Source of the DNA: Zygnema cylindricum
Lineage: Eukaryota; Streptophyta; Zygnematophyceae; Zygnematales; Zygnemataceae
Assembly: GCA_037447655.1 (NCBI GenBank)
Contig: JBBHKE010001902.1
Location: 179,062-243,061, forward strand
Length of the DNA stretch: 64,000 nt
Direction of reading: 5' to 3'
The translations under genes were made by a program, and so were the position numbers. The notes under the pieces are model-generated. The model ran no database searches, was not told the origin of the DNA, and saw only the letters and a program-made list of their open reading frames with translations. Shown one piece after another: positions 1-11,431 of the stretch; the stretch's first letter is position 1, and every line of letters starts with the position of its first letter.

Positions 1-352
1 TCCTCAAAATGTAATTCATGTTGCATGTTTTCACGTCGGTATATTTTAACTGTGTTCGTAAATATTAAACAGCTTGGTTTGGCTTGTAAAACACCTAATG
101 CATTTCCTGACTTGTTAAACATTTTTCAAGGTGTTTCAACTTTGTTTCAACAGTTGGAATTTCTTATTGAGGCACGCAATCGTAGTCTTACATTTCAATT
201 GTGTTGTCGCAATAAAAATCCGAAAAGAGTATATTCAGGTAAAAGTACTTTTGGCTGCAAAAAAAACGTCTAACACTAATAGCCATAGGTGGTGTACTTC
301 CACACGAGACTGAATGTGAACAAATATTTTAAAATAAGCAACCGAATCTCAC
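1..352. other. Probable intron or 3' part of the leftward gene; nothing else recognised
   Basis: The stretch follows the GT donor of the leftward gene at 352-351 and is AT-rich. I found no acceptor followed by a convincing continuation of the protein, so the next exon probably lies beyond the window. Short open frames here have no recognisable motifs. Confidence 0.4.
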
Positions 353-1606
353 CGCTCGAGAAATGTCCTTTGGCCGCGGAAACACTCCCCATGTCGCCAC
401 CTTGGGTTTATAAAATTCAGAGCCATCACCTGACCCAGCGGCTCCATCTACATCCCTTGTAATGATCTCCACCTGTGGGAGAGCGCCATTTGGCATGTCC
501 ATGGCAGCCTGCAGTCCAGCTGGCATTGTCCTCGAATCCTTCTTGTCCGCAAATCCGAGACCCATGAAATCTTTGCTGGAGATCCCTTGAGATTTTAAAC
601 CTTTGACGTTGCTTATCATCTCCCCTGGTTGGGGCACCTTCCGCCTAATAACGCCATCTCGGGTGAATATTTCTATCTCTACCGCTGGGCTGGGGGAGTT
701 TTGAACTGAATCAGGGGACTTAATCGAAGATGAAGAAGTTTCTAGAGGAGCAGAACCTGCATTCTCTCCTTTGCCCTCTTTCAAAGCTAGTAACATCTCA
801 GACTGTTGTTGTTTGTAATCATTTTCTGAAATCATGTTTGATAATGAGACAATTGCACCCCTATTGTCATCTCCCATCCCTTGAGAGTCTTGAGGCTGTT
901 GTTTTGCGAACTCAGGGCTCCACATTTTCTCTACTGAAGAGCTGGGACCGCTTTCTGCGTTCAGTTTCAGTTTACTTTTATCACTGGACTGCAATTCTGT
1001 CTCCCCAGAAGATCCAATTATGGCGCTGGCTGATGTGGCAGTATCAGGTGGCTGAATGGACGGCTGGATCGCAGCCGCAGAATCTGAAGGCGATGCGGAA
1101 CTTGCGGACGTACTCGTTTCACTAACGGTCTTCTCTCTATTAGAGGGAGTATTTGTTAAGGGATCCTTACCTCGAATCACCTCTGCGCTGGGAGGAAGTT
1201 GCGGAGCCTTACCCAAATTCATTGATTCTCCTACCGTAATTTTCAAATTACCTAAATTCCTCTGGTTTCTGTAAGCTTTTGCTTTTTCTAAAGCAGCCAT
1301 GGCAGCTGATGAAGTCGACGACTGCTTATCTCTCGCTTCTTTGTAAGCTGCTGCAGCACTCATACCTGAATTGCCTTTCCGTACATCTCCTCTTTCTCCT
1401 TTAATCTCAGTCGGAGCGGGTTTGGAAGATAGGTCAGGTGATTCATTTACATTTGTTGGTTGTGAATCGTCACTGGCACAAGTAATAGGGTTGAACATCT
1501 TGCGCTTACGCCTGTAAGCCAAGTCTAGATTGCCTTCCTGTCCTGCCTCAAACCCCCGCATTAGACGAGGCAATTTGCAGACAGGCAGCAATATGGAAGT
1601 CGCCAT
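353..1606 (-). CDS. Probable plastid-targeted protein of unknown function, first exon (partial)
   Basis: A long open frame reads leftward and ends at a good 5' splice site (G|GTGAG at 353/352-348), so this is a first exon of a gene that leaves the window. I start it at the ATG at 1606 because the following residues (MATSILLPVCKLPRLMRG) are basic, Ser/Thr-bearing and acid-free, like a chloroplast transit peptide. An in-frame ATG at 1648 would add 14 residues. The middle is Ser/Pro/Gln-rich and looks disordered. The C-terminal part has two similar acidic strands, VEIEIFTRDG and VEIITRD, followed by YKPKVATWGVFPRP. I recall the latter from conserved plant proteins of unknown function that continue into a helical repeat region. 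That memory-based match is the weaker part; the exon structure is directly visible. No enzymatic motif is seen. Confidence 0.65.
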
Positions 1607-2055
1607 GTCTGATGAGAGAGAGGGGAGAGGAGAGGAGATTCTTTGCAATTCTGGTCTACATGTACCATGATACTCAAGCGGTTTAGCCTGCCCGGCCCTT
1701 GGATGGACTACAGTACAGTACAGTACCGTACATTGCCGTTAATAGCGTTGAGATTTATTTCCCCCTTCGAAATAACTTTTTTCCTTCAGGCTTCAGATGT
1801 CCGGTTTTCATCTGGAGACCACCAATCTTCGGGAAAAATCGACTTTCGTCATGCTATGACGCTCGCAGTTGAACTGTCGGTAATTCTATATCGTTCTTAC
1901 GGGAGAAGTCCGTTTTGCGTGGCTTTACGACGTCAACTATGTTATTCGCTCATGTTTCTACAGTCCCTGGAGTGAAGGGCCAACGAGCCAGCGACCAATT
2001 GGCATGCGTGACCAAGGCCTTTCAACAAAAAATCGTCAGCGAGCTCAACCCAGTG
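1607..2055. promoter_or_regulatory. 5' flank of the leftward gene
   Basis: The likely 5' UTR has an AG-rich stretch near 1612-1636 and a short GTACAGTACAGTACCGTAC run near 1712-1731. No TATA box could be placed with confidence. No gene is evident up to the MITE at 2064. Confidence 0.3.
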
Positions 2056-2063
2056 ACATCATC

Positions 2064-2617
2064 CAGAGGTCGCAAACGGTCAACCGAAACCGTGACCGAC
2101 CGTTAACCGACCGCCCGCGCCGGATCCGGAACGGATTCGGTTGCCAAATTTTGGGGGTCGGGCGGTTACGGTCGGTTGATTCACCAGGAAAAAAAAAGGT
2201 CGGTTACGGTCGGTCAACCAAAAAACCAAAAAAAAAGAAAATTTTGTAGTCCCTATAATCCAACATTCTTGTACTTTGTACTCTTTGGCATCGTGGAAGT
2301 ACATGACATCATGATTAGCGTCGCAAATCTGACACGAAAGTCAATATTCATTTCACAAATCTTAGGCAACGCGACAAATCGTAATTATTGGCTTATTTCG
2401 TCGTTCATTGATTAATTTTGTACTTTTTCGGTTACGGGCGGGCACGGTTAGTCGCGAAAAATCAAGATTCGGTTTTTTTTTTTTTCGTAAACGACGGTCG
2501 GTTAACGGTTAACAATTTTGGAGCGAGACAAAACTCGGTCAGGCGTCGGTTACTCAGATTTTGAAAAAAAAAAAGGTCGGTTTCGGGTATGAATTTTTTT
2601 GATTTTTGCGACCTCTG
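2064..2617 (+). mobile_element. hAT-type MITE, copy A
   Basis: It begins with CAGAGGTCGCAAA and ends with the inverse (TTTGCGACCTCTG minus the first bases). Perfect 8-bp target duplications ACATCATC flank it at 2056-2063 and 2618-2625. An 8-bp duplication and a CA(A/G)(A/G)G-like end are typical of hAT. The 554-bp interior is non-coding, rich in CGGTTAACGGTCGGT-like motifs and A/T homopolymers, so it is non-autonomous. A sister copy lies 99 bp away in the opposite orientation. Confidence 0.85.
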
Positions 2618-2716
2618 ACATCATCTGCCATGTCAGCCGCAGCGCATCGGCCATGGGCTGCATCGGCCCGATGCTCATCGGCCATCGGCTTGATGAGATG
2701 GCGCTAGCCCGCTAGG
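2618..2716. other. Spacer between two inverted MITEs
   Basis: These 99 bp include the right TSD of copy A, the left TSD of copy B, and short CATCGGCC repeats. It would be the loop if the two MITEs paired as a hairpin RNA. Confidence 0.6.
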
Positions 2717-3312
2717 CAGAGGTCGCAAAAGTCAAAATTTTACATAACCGAAACCGACCGTTTTTTTTTTCAAAATTTGAGTAACCGACGCCCGATCGGG
2801 TTATGTCACGTTCCAAAATTGCTAACCATTAACCGACCAGCGTTTACAATGATAAAAGTTAACCGAACCTCGATTTCTCGCGACTAACCGTGCCCGCCCG
2901 TAACCAAAAAAGTACAAAATTACAACGCTTATTGTTATTGGCGTTAATGTACTTTACAATAATATACGACGTATGAATAAGCCAATAATTACAATTTGTT
3001 GCGTTCCCTAAGATTTGCAAAATGAATAGTGATACTACCGTGTCAGATTTGCCACGCTAATCATGATGTCACGTACTTCCACGATACCAAAGAGTACAAA
3101 GTACAATAATGTTGGATTGTATGGACATTACAAAATTTTCATTTTTTTTGGTTTTTTGGTTAACCGACCGTAGCCGACTTTTTTTTTTCTGTTGAATCAA
3201 CCGACCGCAACCGCTCGGCCCCCAAAATTTGGCAACCGAATCCGTTATGAATCCGGCGCGGGCCGTCGGTTAACGGTCGGTCACGGTTTCCGTTGACCGT
3301 TTGCGACCTCTG
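2717..3312 (-). mobile_element. hAT-type MITE, copy B (inverted)
   Basis: It has the same family ends as copy A, reversed: its right end read backwards matches the left end of copy A (CAGAGGTCGCAAACGGTCAA). It has its own perfect 8-bp target duplication, CCGCTAGG, at 2709-2716 and 3313-3320. Different TSDs prove two independent insertions and not an inverted duplication. The 596-bp interior is non-coding. Confidence 0.85.
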
Positions 3313-3320
3313 CCGCTAGG

Positions 3321-3565
3321 CCATCACCAGTTGGTGCAATCCTAAAACGGCGAACCTTATAAATTATAACATACTTTTCCAACGACTCGTACTATACGAT
3401 TTATGTGCGTTTTATAATATTAAAACGTATAGCATGCGTATGGTTCTCGAAGTACAAACGCAGGCGACTGCGTCAACAAAGATTTGCCAGAGCAACTGTC
3501 GGGATGGTGTCTGGCGGTTGTTGACTCAAATTGGGGAACAACCTTCGTGACGTAAAGATTAGAAG
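3321..3565. other. Intergenic, nothing recognised
   Basis: AT-rich sequence without a supported gene, between the hAT MITEs and the Harbinger-like element. Confidence 0.5.
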
Positions 3566-4266
3566 TTAGGGTGCGTCTCCATGTGCCAAAGTAAGGGTTT
3601 TTTTCTGTCGTTTTCTTGTAAACTTAGAGCCGTACTGCGTAAGTTTCAACAGTACAAAAAATAACAAAAAGGAGAAGTACATTTTGCGTCATCATCGAAT
3701 TTAGGATGTACTGAATGTTGTCGTCTTGTGTTCTTCGACCCACGGCCACGCCAAAAAACGTCATCTTCAATCTTATATTTAAAAAACAGGGACGATGTGT
3801 TTTAAAACAAAGTATTTTCGAAAAACAAATAGGAACACGTATTAACACGTGTAAAAAAAAATACAAATTTTTCAAATGAATTCAATTGGCAGTGAAAGAT
3901 ACACGACTTTGTTAAATTTTGTACGTTTGCGTTCAGCTACGACAAAGTAAAGTACACAATTTGTTAGGTTTTGTCCGCTTACGTCGAGTACGGATTCTAT
4001 TTCGCCAGGGGCCTCAAGATTATGATGCCATTTGACGTCGAGCGGACAACGACGCAAAGGCAGACTGGCAAAGTGCATCTTCTTCAACCGTGAAGGGCAC
4101 AAGCAAGAAGAAGGTACATCTACAATGTCACGAAAACTCATGCGACGTCATAAGTAGTTACAAAAAATAGCATGCGTCATTATAGATTGTAGACGTTGAC
4201 AACCGTCACGGGCATTGTCGACGTATATAATCGTCACACCTTTAAGCAACTATGTCGTTGTTACTA

Positions 4267-5062
4267 GTGTTGTGTATCGGTAAAAAAATTATCGCGATAA
4301 CACCGATACGAATAGTTATCGGTTATCGAACGGTCAGAGGTTCCGATATATCGGTCCGATACCAACAAATTCCATATCGGCGATAACTTAAAAATATAGT
4401 ATGTGTATAATAGTACTTTATAATATACTGTATTATATTATTGACTTTATATAGCGTGGTATGCCACGTGTAAAAATTTATTCCGTATACTGTTTAATTG
4501 AAATTTATTACGGATAGAGTAACACATAAACGTTGACAAATTTTTAAAAAATACTTTACAGTTTTTAAATTATAGTATCGAAACAAAAATAAATAAATTA
4601 CATTGTAAATTTGTAAAATATAACCTTTTTGAAAACCAAACGAACGGACGAACAAAGCATACGAACAAATGTGTCAGACTGCTGCCATTAACTGCCATTT
4701 TATATAAATATAACAGTCAAAAGGACATTCTGGAAGGGGTACCCAAGTAAAACCCCCTTAAATTAGAAACAATGAAGGAAATATCGCGATTTCTTGCCGA
4801 AATCGGGGGGAAGGGGGTCTGCGGCGCGTCTGGGGAATAACACGTACAATTGAGTGTACTTGCCGTACATTTATCTATACGTTCCGTACAAATATCTCCG
4901 ATAGTTATCGATATCGATTTTATCGCCGATAATAACCGATAAATATCGGTCATTTGTCGGCAATAACGCCGATAACGATATATCGTACCAATATATCGAT
5001 TTTCGACTACCCGAAAATAGGCCCATATCGATTATCGGCAAATCCTTACCGATACACAACAT
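4267..5062. mobile_element. TA-flanked palindromic element, copy 1 (CGATATATCG-rich)
   Basis: Inverted ends GTGTTGTGTATCGGTAA and TTACCGATACACAACAT are bordered by TA on both sides (4265-4266, 5063-5064). The arms carry repeated ATCGATA/TATCGGT motifs and the interior is AT-rich and non-coding. It abuts the MITE beginning TACACCG at 5063 and occupies the terminal TA of that MITE. The ends would also fit a hAT-type TAGTG terminus, but no 8-bp duplication directly flanks this element, so the superfamily is open. Confidence 0.65.
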
Positions 5063-5132
5063 TACACCGTGAATCGCTATTAGCGTAATGAAATAGATAG
5101 CGTAATCAAACAATTAACTTTATTTACGCTAA

Positions 5133-5824
5133 GGCCTGATCTCCATTAGGTGGTCCCAGTAAACATGCGGATACGTCTATTTCTCATGTTTACTGGCACG
5201 ACCTTCCATTATGTCGTGCCAGTAGACATTGTTTCTCAATTATGATTGGGGCCACGTAGGTTAGTTTTCAGATTCTCAAAATATAGAAATATTATTCAAG
5301 CTGGAAATTTGTACGTAATATTTGTATGGGTGGAGGTAGTTAATGACTCCTACGAAATTTTTGCGACCAGATTTTAATTTTTGAAATTGAAAATAAAATC
5401 TTGGGAACGGAATGTCAAAAAGGCGCCGCAAACTTTTAAGGTCAGCGGATGTCAGAAGGAGCGTTCGAAGATATTTCGGTCGACCTTCATACACCGTGGC
5501 GGAAGGCACATGGCGTGTACGACGTGTTTGATTCACATTGTTTGTTCGTGGTGGATTTGTTTTCTAATTTTCATGTGTACCAATGGTACGCGACCAGTGT
5601 GAACAAACTCTCCTCCCAAGGAGAGTCTTTTCACACTGGACGATGTCCGTGATTGCTTCGCGAATCTAAAAAAGTAAAAAATCCAACGGTCGACATTTAC
5701 GCCTATAATATTGGAACCATCGAGTAGACATGTTTCGTCTCACAAAAAAAAATGGTACGAATCTGTACAAAATCGTATGGCATCCAGTAAACAACCCCAC
5801 TTTTCCTCTAATGGAAGTTCACCC
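5133..5824. mobile_element. PIF/Harbinger-like MITE inside the TACACCG MITE
   Basis: It is flanked by TAA at 5130-5132 and 5825-5827. The sister MITE near 17311-17325 reads straight through (ACGCTAATTGGGAATTTC), which confirms an insertion. Terminal repeats are imperfect: GGCCTGATCTCCATTAGG against inverse GGGTGAACTTCCATTAGA. An internal hairpin-like pair (GTTTACTGGCACGAC / GTCGTGCCAGTAGAC) lies near 5180-5227. It is non-coding. Confidence 0.7.
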
Positions 5825-5867
5825 TAATCGGGAATTTCATTTTTTTCCAAAAAAACTTGTATTCTAA

Positions 5868-7073
5868 GGGTGAAGTTTCATCATACGTTTTTGTAATTTT
5901 ACGGCAAACTCTACAGAATGGGTCGATTGATAGCCTATTCCCACCGGAGCATTTGATTTTCCGAAAACTCATCAGAAAGCGTACACGCTTTGGCGTCATC
6001 AAACATAGGCGCGAAAACAAACGTGCAGTATTGAATGTTCGAAGGACGACGACGGTGGTTCAAAGTCCTGCAGTGTTTTCACGAGTACAATGAACTAGTC
6101 GTACGGATGTTGTTTTGGCTACGTCAGCTTTTCGGCGAAATACGCGACTTTAACCCGACTTCAATATCCGGCAATATTTTGAGGAATTTGTACGGTTTTC
6201 ATAGAAAGCCGTACATTATTCCAACGTCCGTCTGTTGCGGAAGTGAATTTTTTCCCGGTGGAATAGGCCAAGAATGAAAGGATCGCCGTTCGACAAATAG
6301 AAATAGAGTTTCGCACGTACAAAGGATTTTAAAAGTTTCATATTAATATCTATTTCGGAAAATCATCGGAATGGGAAATGCTCCGGTGGGAATAGGCTAT
6401 GAGTCGAAGTTCTATCACGTAGAGTCGTTAAGCCACGTGTTCTAAATTGACTGGCGCCACGCAAGCTACGATCCGATATTGAATATCTTTCAAATTTTTA
6501 GCACTGACAAACTTAACTTAAAATCTTGACTTTCGTACCATGTACCTGCGTACAAAGTAATCATACGACAAAACTTTTATACATTTTGCATACGCCACTG
6601 TACGCCAACTCATTTTTTAGGGTTTTAGTTTTCGAACATAAAGAAAGTCATTTAAGAGAAATAGTGTGACAAACAAAAGTTACCGAAAATAGCGTGCCGA
6701 GGGAATGTTACGAAATTTCGTTTTTATTTTCGGTTGTATTTTGGAAACCGCGTGTCATGTGCAAATCTTAAGATTTTTTGTTGGTTTTCCATCATGACAC
6801 GTAGCTTAATTGTCCAGCGTGTCACATTTTTTTTTTCTGTATATGCCAACCCACCTCCTCGAGGTGGGTTGAGTGTAACAGAGAAAATTGAAGTGAACTC
6901 CTCGCAGATGAACACCCGACGGCCAGTATTACCTCCAAGACTTTCGGAGAGTATCGACAAGGTTCTTTGTAATGTTGTTTTTCGTATAAAAACAAAATAG
7001 GCGGTACGATTTGGTACGGAGGGTCGCGGATTTCTGTAAAAAACGCAACTTTTCGCTTGATGGAACTTCACCC
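5868..7073. mobile_element. PIF/Harbinger-like element inside the TACACCG MITE
   Basis: Ends GGGTGAAGTTTCATCA and inverse GGGTGAAGTTCCATCA are flanked by TAA at 5865-5867 and 7074-7076. The sister MITE at 17248-17769 is uninterrupted here (ATTCTAATTTATC). The 1.2-kb interior has only short open frames and no transposase motif. It contains a perfect hairpin at about 6846-6868, with 10-bp arms AACCCACCTC / GAGGTGGGTT. Confidence 0.75.
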
Positions 7074-7498
7074 TAATTTATCATTAACTCTAATTTGTAA
7101 ATTGCTTTGTAAAAAATTTCGGCGCATAATATGTCCACACTAAAATATGTTAATGTACGAAATTGTTCAAATCGTACGCCGTCGTGTTTTTTTGACATCC
7201 GCGTATGCCAGAAAATATTTACGCAATTACGTGTTAGCGCGACTACGGGACATCGTGAATATTTTTTTTGTATTTTCTACTTGAAAAATTACAGAATAGT
7301 ACGTCTTTGACAGTCCGTACACCACCAAATTTAAAATGGCACCATATTAGAGTTATGAACCCTATTTAATGGGGTACCTCAAATAACGTTTAGAAACATT
7401 TGGAATCATTAATTCTATTTGAGAATTTGCCGAAAAAAACAGGGTACCTCAATTATAGTCATGAACGCTAATATCGATTAACGGTGTAGTTGTTACTA

Positions 7499-8341
7499 GT
7501 GTTGGGTATCGAGGACCGTTTGCCGATATTCGATATATATCGAATTTTAGGTACCCGATAATCGATATATCGCTTCGATATATCGAATTTCAAATTATCG
7601 CGATATATTGCCGATATATCGTATCGCCAATATATCGAAGTTTAAAAAAAAAAAAAAAAAAGTAAATCTCACAGGTCACTACTTATCAAAGTCACGTGAC
7701 TTCTGACAAAGTGACTGTAAAATTTTTGCTGGAAAGAAATACGGTTTTTTCCTGAAAGTCAGCAGATTGAAGGAGATCTATGAGGTACATTGATGAGGTA
7801 CACTTGTGAAGTACACGTAATCATAAGCAAGTACGACTTTCCAGACGAAAAAGGTCGGTTTCCAGATATTTGATGATTTTTAGATTTGATAGTCAACTTA
7901 CATGGAACTACTCATATCAGAACACGTATGTAAAACTTATTTACAAACGATACTTGATGCACCCGAGGCCTCTGTAATACATAAACTTTGTTGTCCGTAC
8001 TATTACAGAGACCTCCTCGTGTAACCATACCCCAAATAAGTAATCATTAGAATTATAGAATTAGTAATTTTTTGTCGGTTACATTTTGCGGCGTCTTCCT
8101 ATAAGTCACGGAACAAAAATCACGGCGTACGTGGCGTATTAGACAATTTGAATTTTTCGCTAAAATAACATATTATATAAAAAAATAAAAATATTAAATT
8201 TAAAAAATACTTTATATCGCGATATATATCGCGATGGTTTATGTTGGTCTCGGTACGATATATCGAAGATTCTTCTCAATCGATATTAGATATATCGAAT
8301 ATCGATATTATCGCGATATGAATTTACCCGATACCCAACAC
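7499..8341. mobile_element. TA-flanked palindromic element, copy 2
   Basis: Inverted ends GTGTTGGGTATCG and CGATACCCAACAC are bordered by TA at 7497-7498 and 8342-8343. It again occupies the terminal TA of a TACACCG MITE (8342 onward). Both arms are dense in CGATATATCG. The interior, including GAAGTACACGTA near 7810-7821, resembles the copy at 17770-18571. It is non-coding. Confidence 0.7.
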
Positions 8342-8884
8342 TACACCGCCAATCGCTATTAGCGTTGTGTACGCTAATCCTGTCCCGCTTTTTTTTTGTT
8401 TTATTCTCAAATAGCGTAGTTTATTCTATTTTTTTCTTTATTCTATTTAGGGTTATATTCAGTACGTTGTCTCTTAAATAGAGTGGTGTACGGTCAGTGT
8501 CAGACCGTACATAAATGTACCTTTTTAAGTTAAAAATTACAATAAATTAGTTTTAGTAATCGCGGACGCATGAGAATGTGCGTTCTAAAAAGGAAAAAAA
8601 CCAGGTCGTAAAAAATCCCGCTCGCACATATTCGTCCGACAGCCGCGTTTCGACCGTGTGAATGTACGATTTGTGTACGATTTGTCAGATTTTGTACGGA
8701 AACTTATATTAGTGTAAGCATGTTTGCGACCGACATTTGTTTTTTCAAAGATCCAAATTACCATAATCAAACAATTAGAATGTATGATTTTTTCCAAAAT
8801 TTTCAAATTCTTAAATAGCGTACACCACGGTAATTATTTGTATACGCTAATGAAACCTACACGCTAATAGCGATTGGCGGTGTA
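8342..8884. mobile_element. TACACCG-type MITE, copy 2
   Basis: Ends TACACCGCCAATCGCTATTA and inverse TAATAGCGATTGGCGGTGTA are near-perfect over about 25 bp. The 8-bp GTTGTTAC follows at 8885-8892 and precedes the adjoining TA element at 7489-7496. The interior differs from copy 1, so this is a separate insertion of a related subfamily into the same target octamer. Confidence 0.75.
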
Positions 8885-8984
8885 GTTGTTACACATAGGG
8901 ACACTTGAAATCCGGGTCCGCCGGATTTGCACTAAAAAACAAAGTAATTTCGCTAAGTTTCAAGTACATGGAGACGTACCCTTA

Positions 8985-9426
8985 GCTTCGGACCGTTTAA
9001 TATGTTTACGAAAACCAATCTCCAAAATCCGAATATAAATTTCCTGTACAATGTGATTTTCCGTACACCACTACAATTTACCAATTGGGCACCCTATACA
9101 CACGGTTGCTTGAGATCCACGGTAAAACAACGTGGCGAACTGGCAGTGGTCAGCCCCACGGTACGGCCTTTTACCACACTATGCCAATGTGCTTTCCGTA
9201 TCCGTCGGCCTTTTGGAAGGATTCATATTGTCACTTCCAGAGGCCGCGTTCGGCCGACGTATATTCCCTGGAAATACATCCAGGGAACCACAGAGCCAAG
9301 CTGGCACTCTCTCGAGAAGCTTGGAGTCTTTTATGGCCAGAGAGAATCTCCATTTGCAGGAAACGAGCCTGCAAGACTTTGACGTTACCACTGTGACTGC
9401 GTGACATTGGGTGACACAAGGCAGCC
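8985..9426 (+). promoter_or_regulatory. Upstream region of the CHX gene
   Basis: This 440-bp stretch lies between the Harbinger-like element and the CHX start codon. It holds only short overlapping frames in several phases, with no protein signature. The sequence just before the ATG (GGCAGCCATGG at 9420-9430) is a good plant start context. I cannot place a TATA box with certainty. Confidence 0.4.
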
Positions 9427-11392
9427 ATGGCCGGAAAAGCTACGTCTAATGGAGTTTGGACGGGTGACAATCCTGTCGAATTCTCTCTCCTTTTGCTCAT
9501 CATACAGCTCTCCTTGATTGTAATTGTATCGCGTGGATTTGGTCTTCTTCTCCGCCCTCTCCGCCAGCCACGTGTCATTGGAGAGATTCTGGTAACTATC
9601 GATTTCCACAATCTCCTCCTCCTCCTCCTTCTCTTGCATTACTTTGTCACAGTTTCCCATGGCATATTCCCTGACGTGCACTCCCTAACTCCTCTTCCCT
9701 TTCCTGTTCTCTCCACCTTTCCCTCTGTGCCTATCTCCAGGGAGGCATTGTCCTCGGCGCTTCCGTGCTCGGAAACATTCCGGAATACACGGACGCCATC
9801 TTCCCCGCCTCCAGCTTGACAGTTCTCACAACCGTTGCAAACTTCGGTCTCCTTTACTTTCTTTTTATGGTAGGCCTCGAGCTGGACCTCTCTTCTCTCC
9901 TCCAAACAGGAAGGGCTGCCATCTACATCTCCGCCACCGGAATTGCCGTCCCTTTCTCCCTCGGAGTCGGCGTTTCCTTCGTCATCCGGCGGGTTCTCGG
10001 AATCGAGAGCCAGTTTCTCGCCTTTGTCGTATTCATGGGAGTAGCAATGTCGATCACCGCCTTCCCCGTACTCGCGCGTATCCTCGCAGAGAGGAAGCTT
10101 CTTACCACGGATGTCGGGCAGATTGCCATGTCCGTGGCTGCGGTGGATGACATCACTGCCTGGATACTTCTGGCTCTGGCCGTCGCTCTTTCCTCCAACT
10201 CCAGCGGTCGGGTGGTCGCATGGATTCTCCTCTGTGCCCTGGCCTTCCTGGCGGTCATGTTTGTGGCGGTAAGACCTCTCATGGCCGCCATTGGCCGGAG
10301 GGTGGTGGACAATGAACCGATATCGGAGTGGATTGTGGCTGTGGCACTTATCGGAGTGTTGCTTTCGAGTTTCGCGACCGATGTGATCGGTATCCATGGC
10401 ATTTTTGGAGCTTTTGTGTTCGGGTTGATCATACCAAAGGAGGGTCCTTTCGCAGGCATTATTATGGAGAAAGTGGAAGACTTTACCATGGTTTTGCTTC
10501 TTCCACTGTACTTTGCTTCCAGTGGACTGAATGTACGATTTCGGTCGTTGTCCGGCTGGCGCTCTCTCGGTTTGATTGTGCTGGTAATTAGTGTGGCTTG
10601 CTTGGGGAAGATAGGAGGCACCATTGTAGCAGCCGTAAGTAATCGAATTCCAATTAGAAAGGCAGTAGTATTGGGGGTTTTGATGAACACTAAAGGACTG
10701 GTGGAGCTCATTGTGCTTAACATAGGCCTCCAGAAGAAGGTTATCAACCAAGAGCTGTACACCATTATGGTTATCATGGCTCTTGTAACCACTTTCATCA
10801 CCAGTCCCCTGGTGAGCTGGCTCTATCCCTCTCCTTCGGAAATCAAGGATGTAAAGCAATCTGAGGCGGTTGAGAGACGAGTGGAGGGTGGACGAGGCCC
10901 CGACCTTCGCCTCCTGGTTTGCTCCCACGGCATGCGCACGGTTCCGGGAATTCTCAACCTCATGGAGATGAGCCGAGGGGCCAGAAGGGGAGCACTGAGA
11001 GTTTTCCTCCTACACCTGGTGGAGTACAGCGAACGCTCCTCGTCCATCATGATGGTGAGGACTCTTCACTTCTTCTCCACACTATTCTGCGAGGTAACAA
11101 TAGCCAATTGTACTCAAATTCGTTCTTCAATTTTTGTCTTTACAGGTGACTCGAGTCCGGAAGAATGGGAAGCCTTTTTGGAGTCGTGAAACCGAGCGGG
11201 GAACGCAGGACCAAGTGGCGGTGGCCTTCCAGGCTTACAGCTGTCTGAGCAAGGTGACAGTGGCGGCCATGACTGCCATCTCCGGGTTCGCCGACATGCA
11301 TGAAGACATCTGCAGTACGGCAGACGAGAAGAAGGCCAACCTCATCATCCTGCCCTACCACAAATACATGGTAAGCCACTTGTCAGCCAATA

Positions 11393-11431
<39 letters not shown>

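Larger units (their letters stand above)
5063..7488. mobile_element. TACACCG-type MITE, copy 1, containing two Harbinger-like insertions
   Basis: Ends are TACACCGTGAATCGCTATTA and the inverse ATATCGATTAACGGTGTA. The outer 8-bp repeat GTTGTTAC (4257-4264 and 7489-7496) flanks this MITE together with the TA element before it. A related copy without insertions (17248-17769) acts as an empty site and shows that 5133-5824 and 5868-7073 are later insertions. The net element is about 0.5 kb and non-coding. Confidence 0.75.
3569..8981. mobile_element. PIF/Harbinger-like MITE, split by later insertions
   Basis: The left end GGGTGCGTCTCCATGTG and the inverted right end GGGTACGTCTCCATGTAC are flanked by TTA on both sides (3566-3568 and 8982-8984), as expected for PIF/Harbinger (GG start, 3-bp TTA/TAA duplication). 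Removing the material between the GTTGTTAC repeats (4265-8892) leaves about 0.8 kb of non-coding element. It is therefore the oldest layer of this region. The superfamily call rests on ends and TSD only; no transposase is present. Confidence 0.7.

Noticed and set aside
4267-8884. TA element plus TACACCG MITE as one composite transposon of fixed structure
   Set aside because: The copy at 17248-18571 joins the TA element to the other MITE end, so the relative orientation is not fixed.
9639-10928. 429-codon open frame on the minus strand across CHX
   Set aside because: It is antisense to the well-supported CHX exon 2, shows no domain, and its His/Gly/Asp-rich make-up mirrors the opposite strand.
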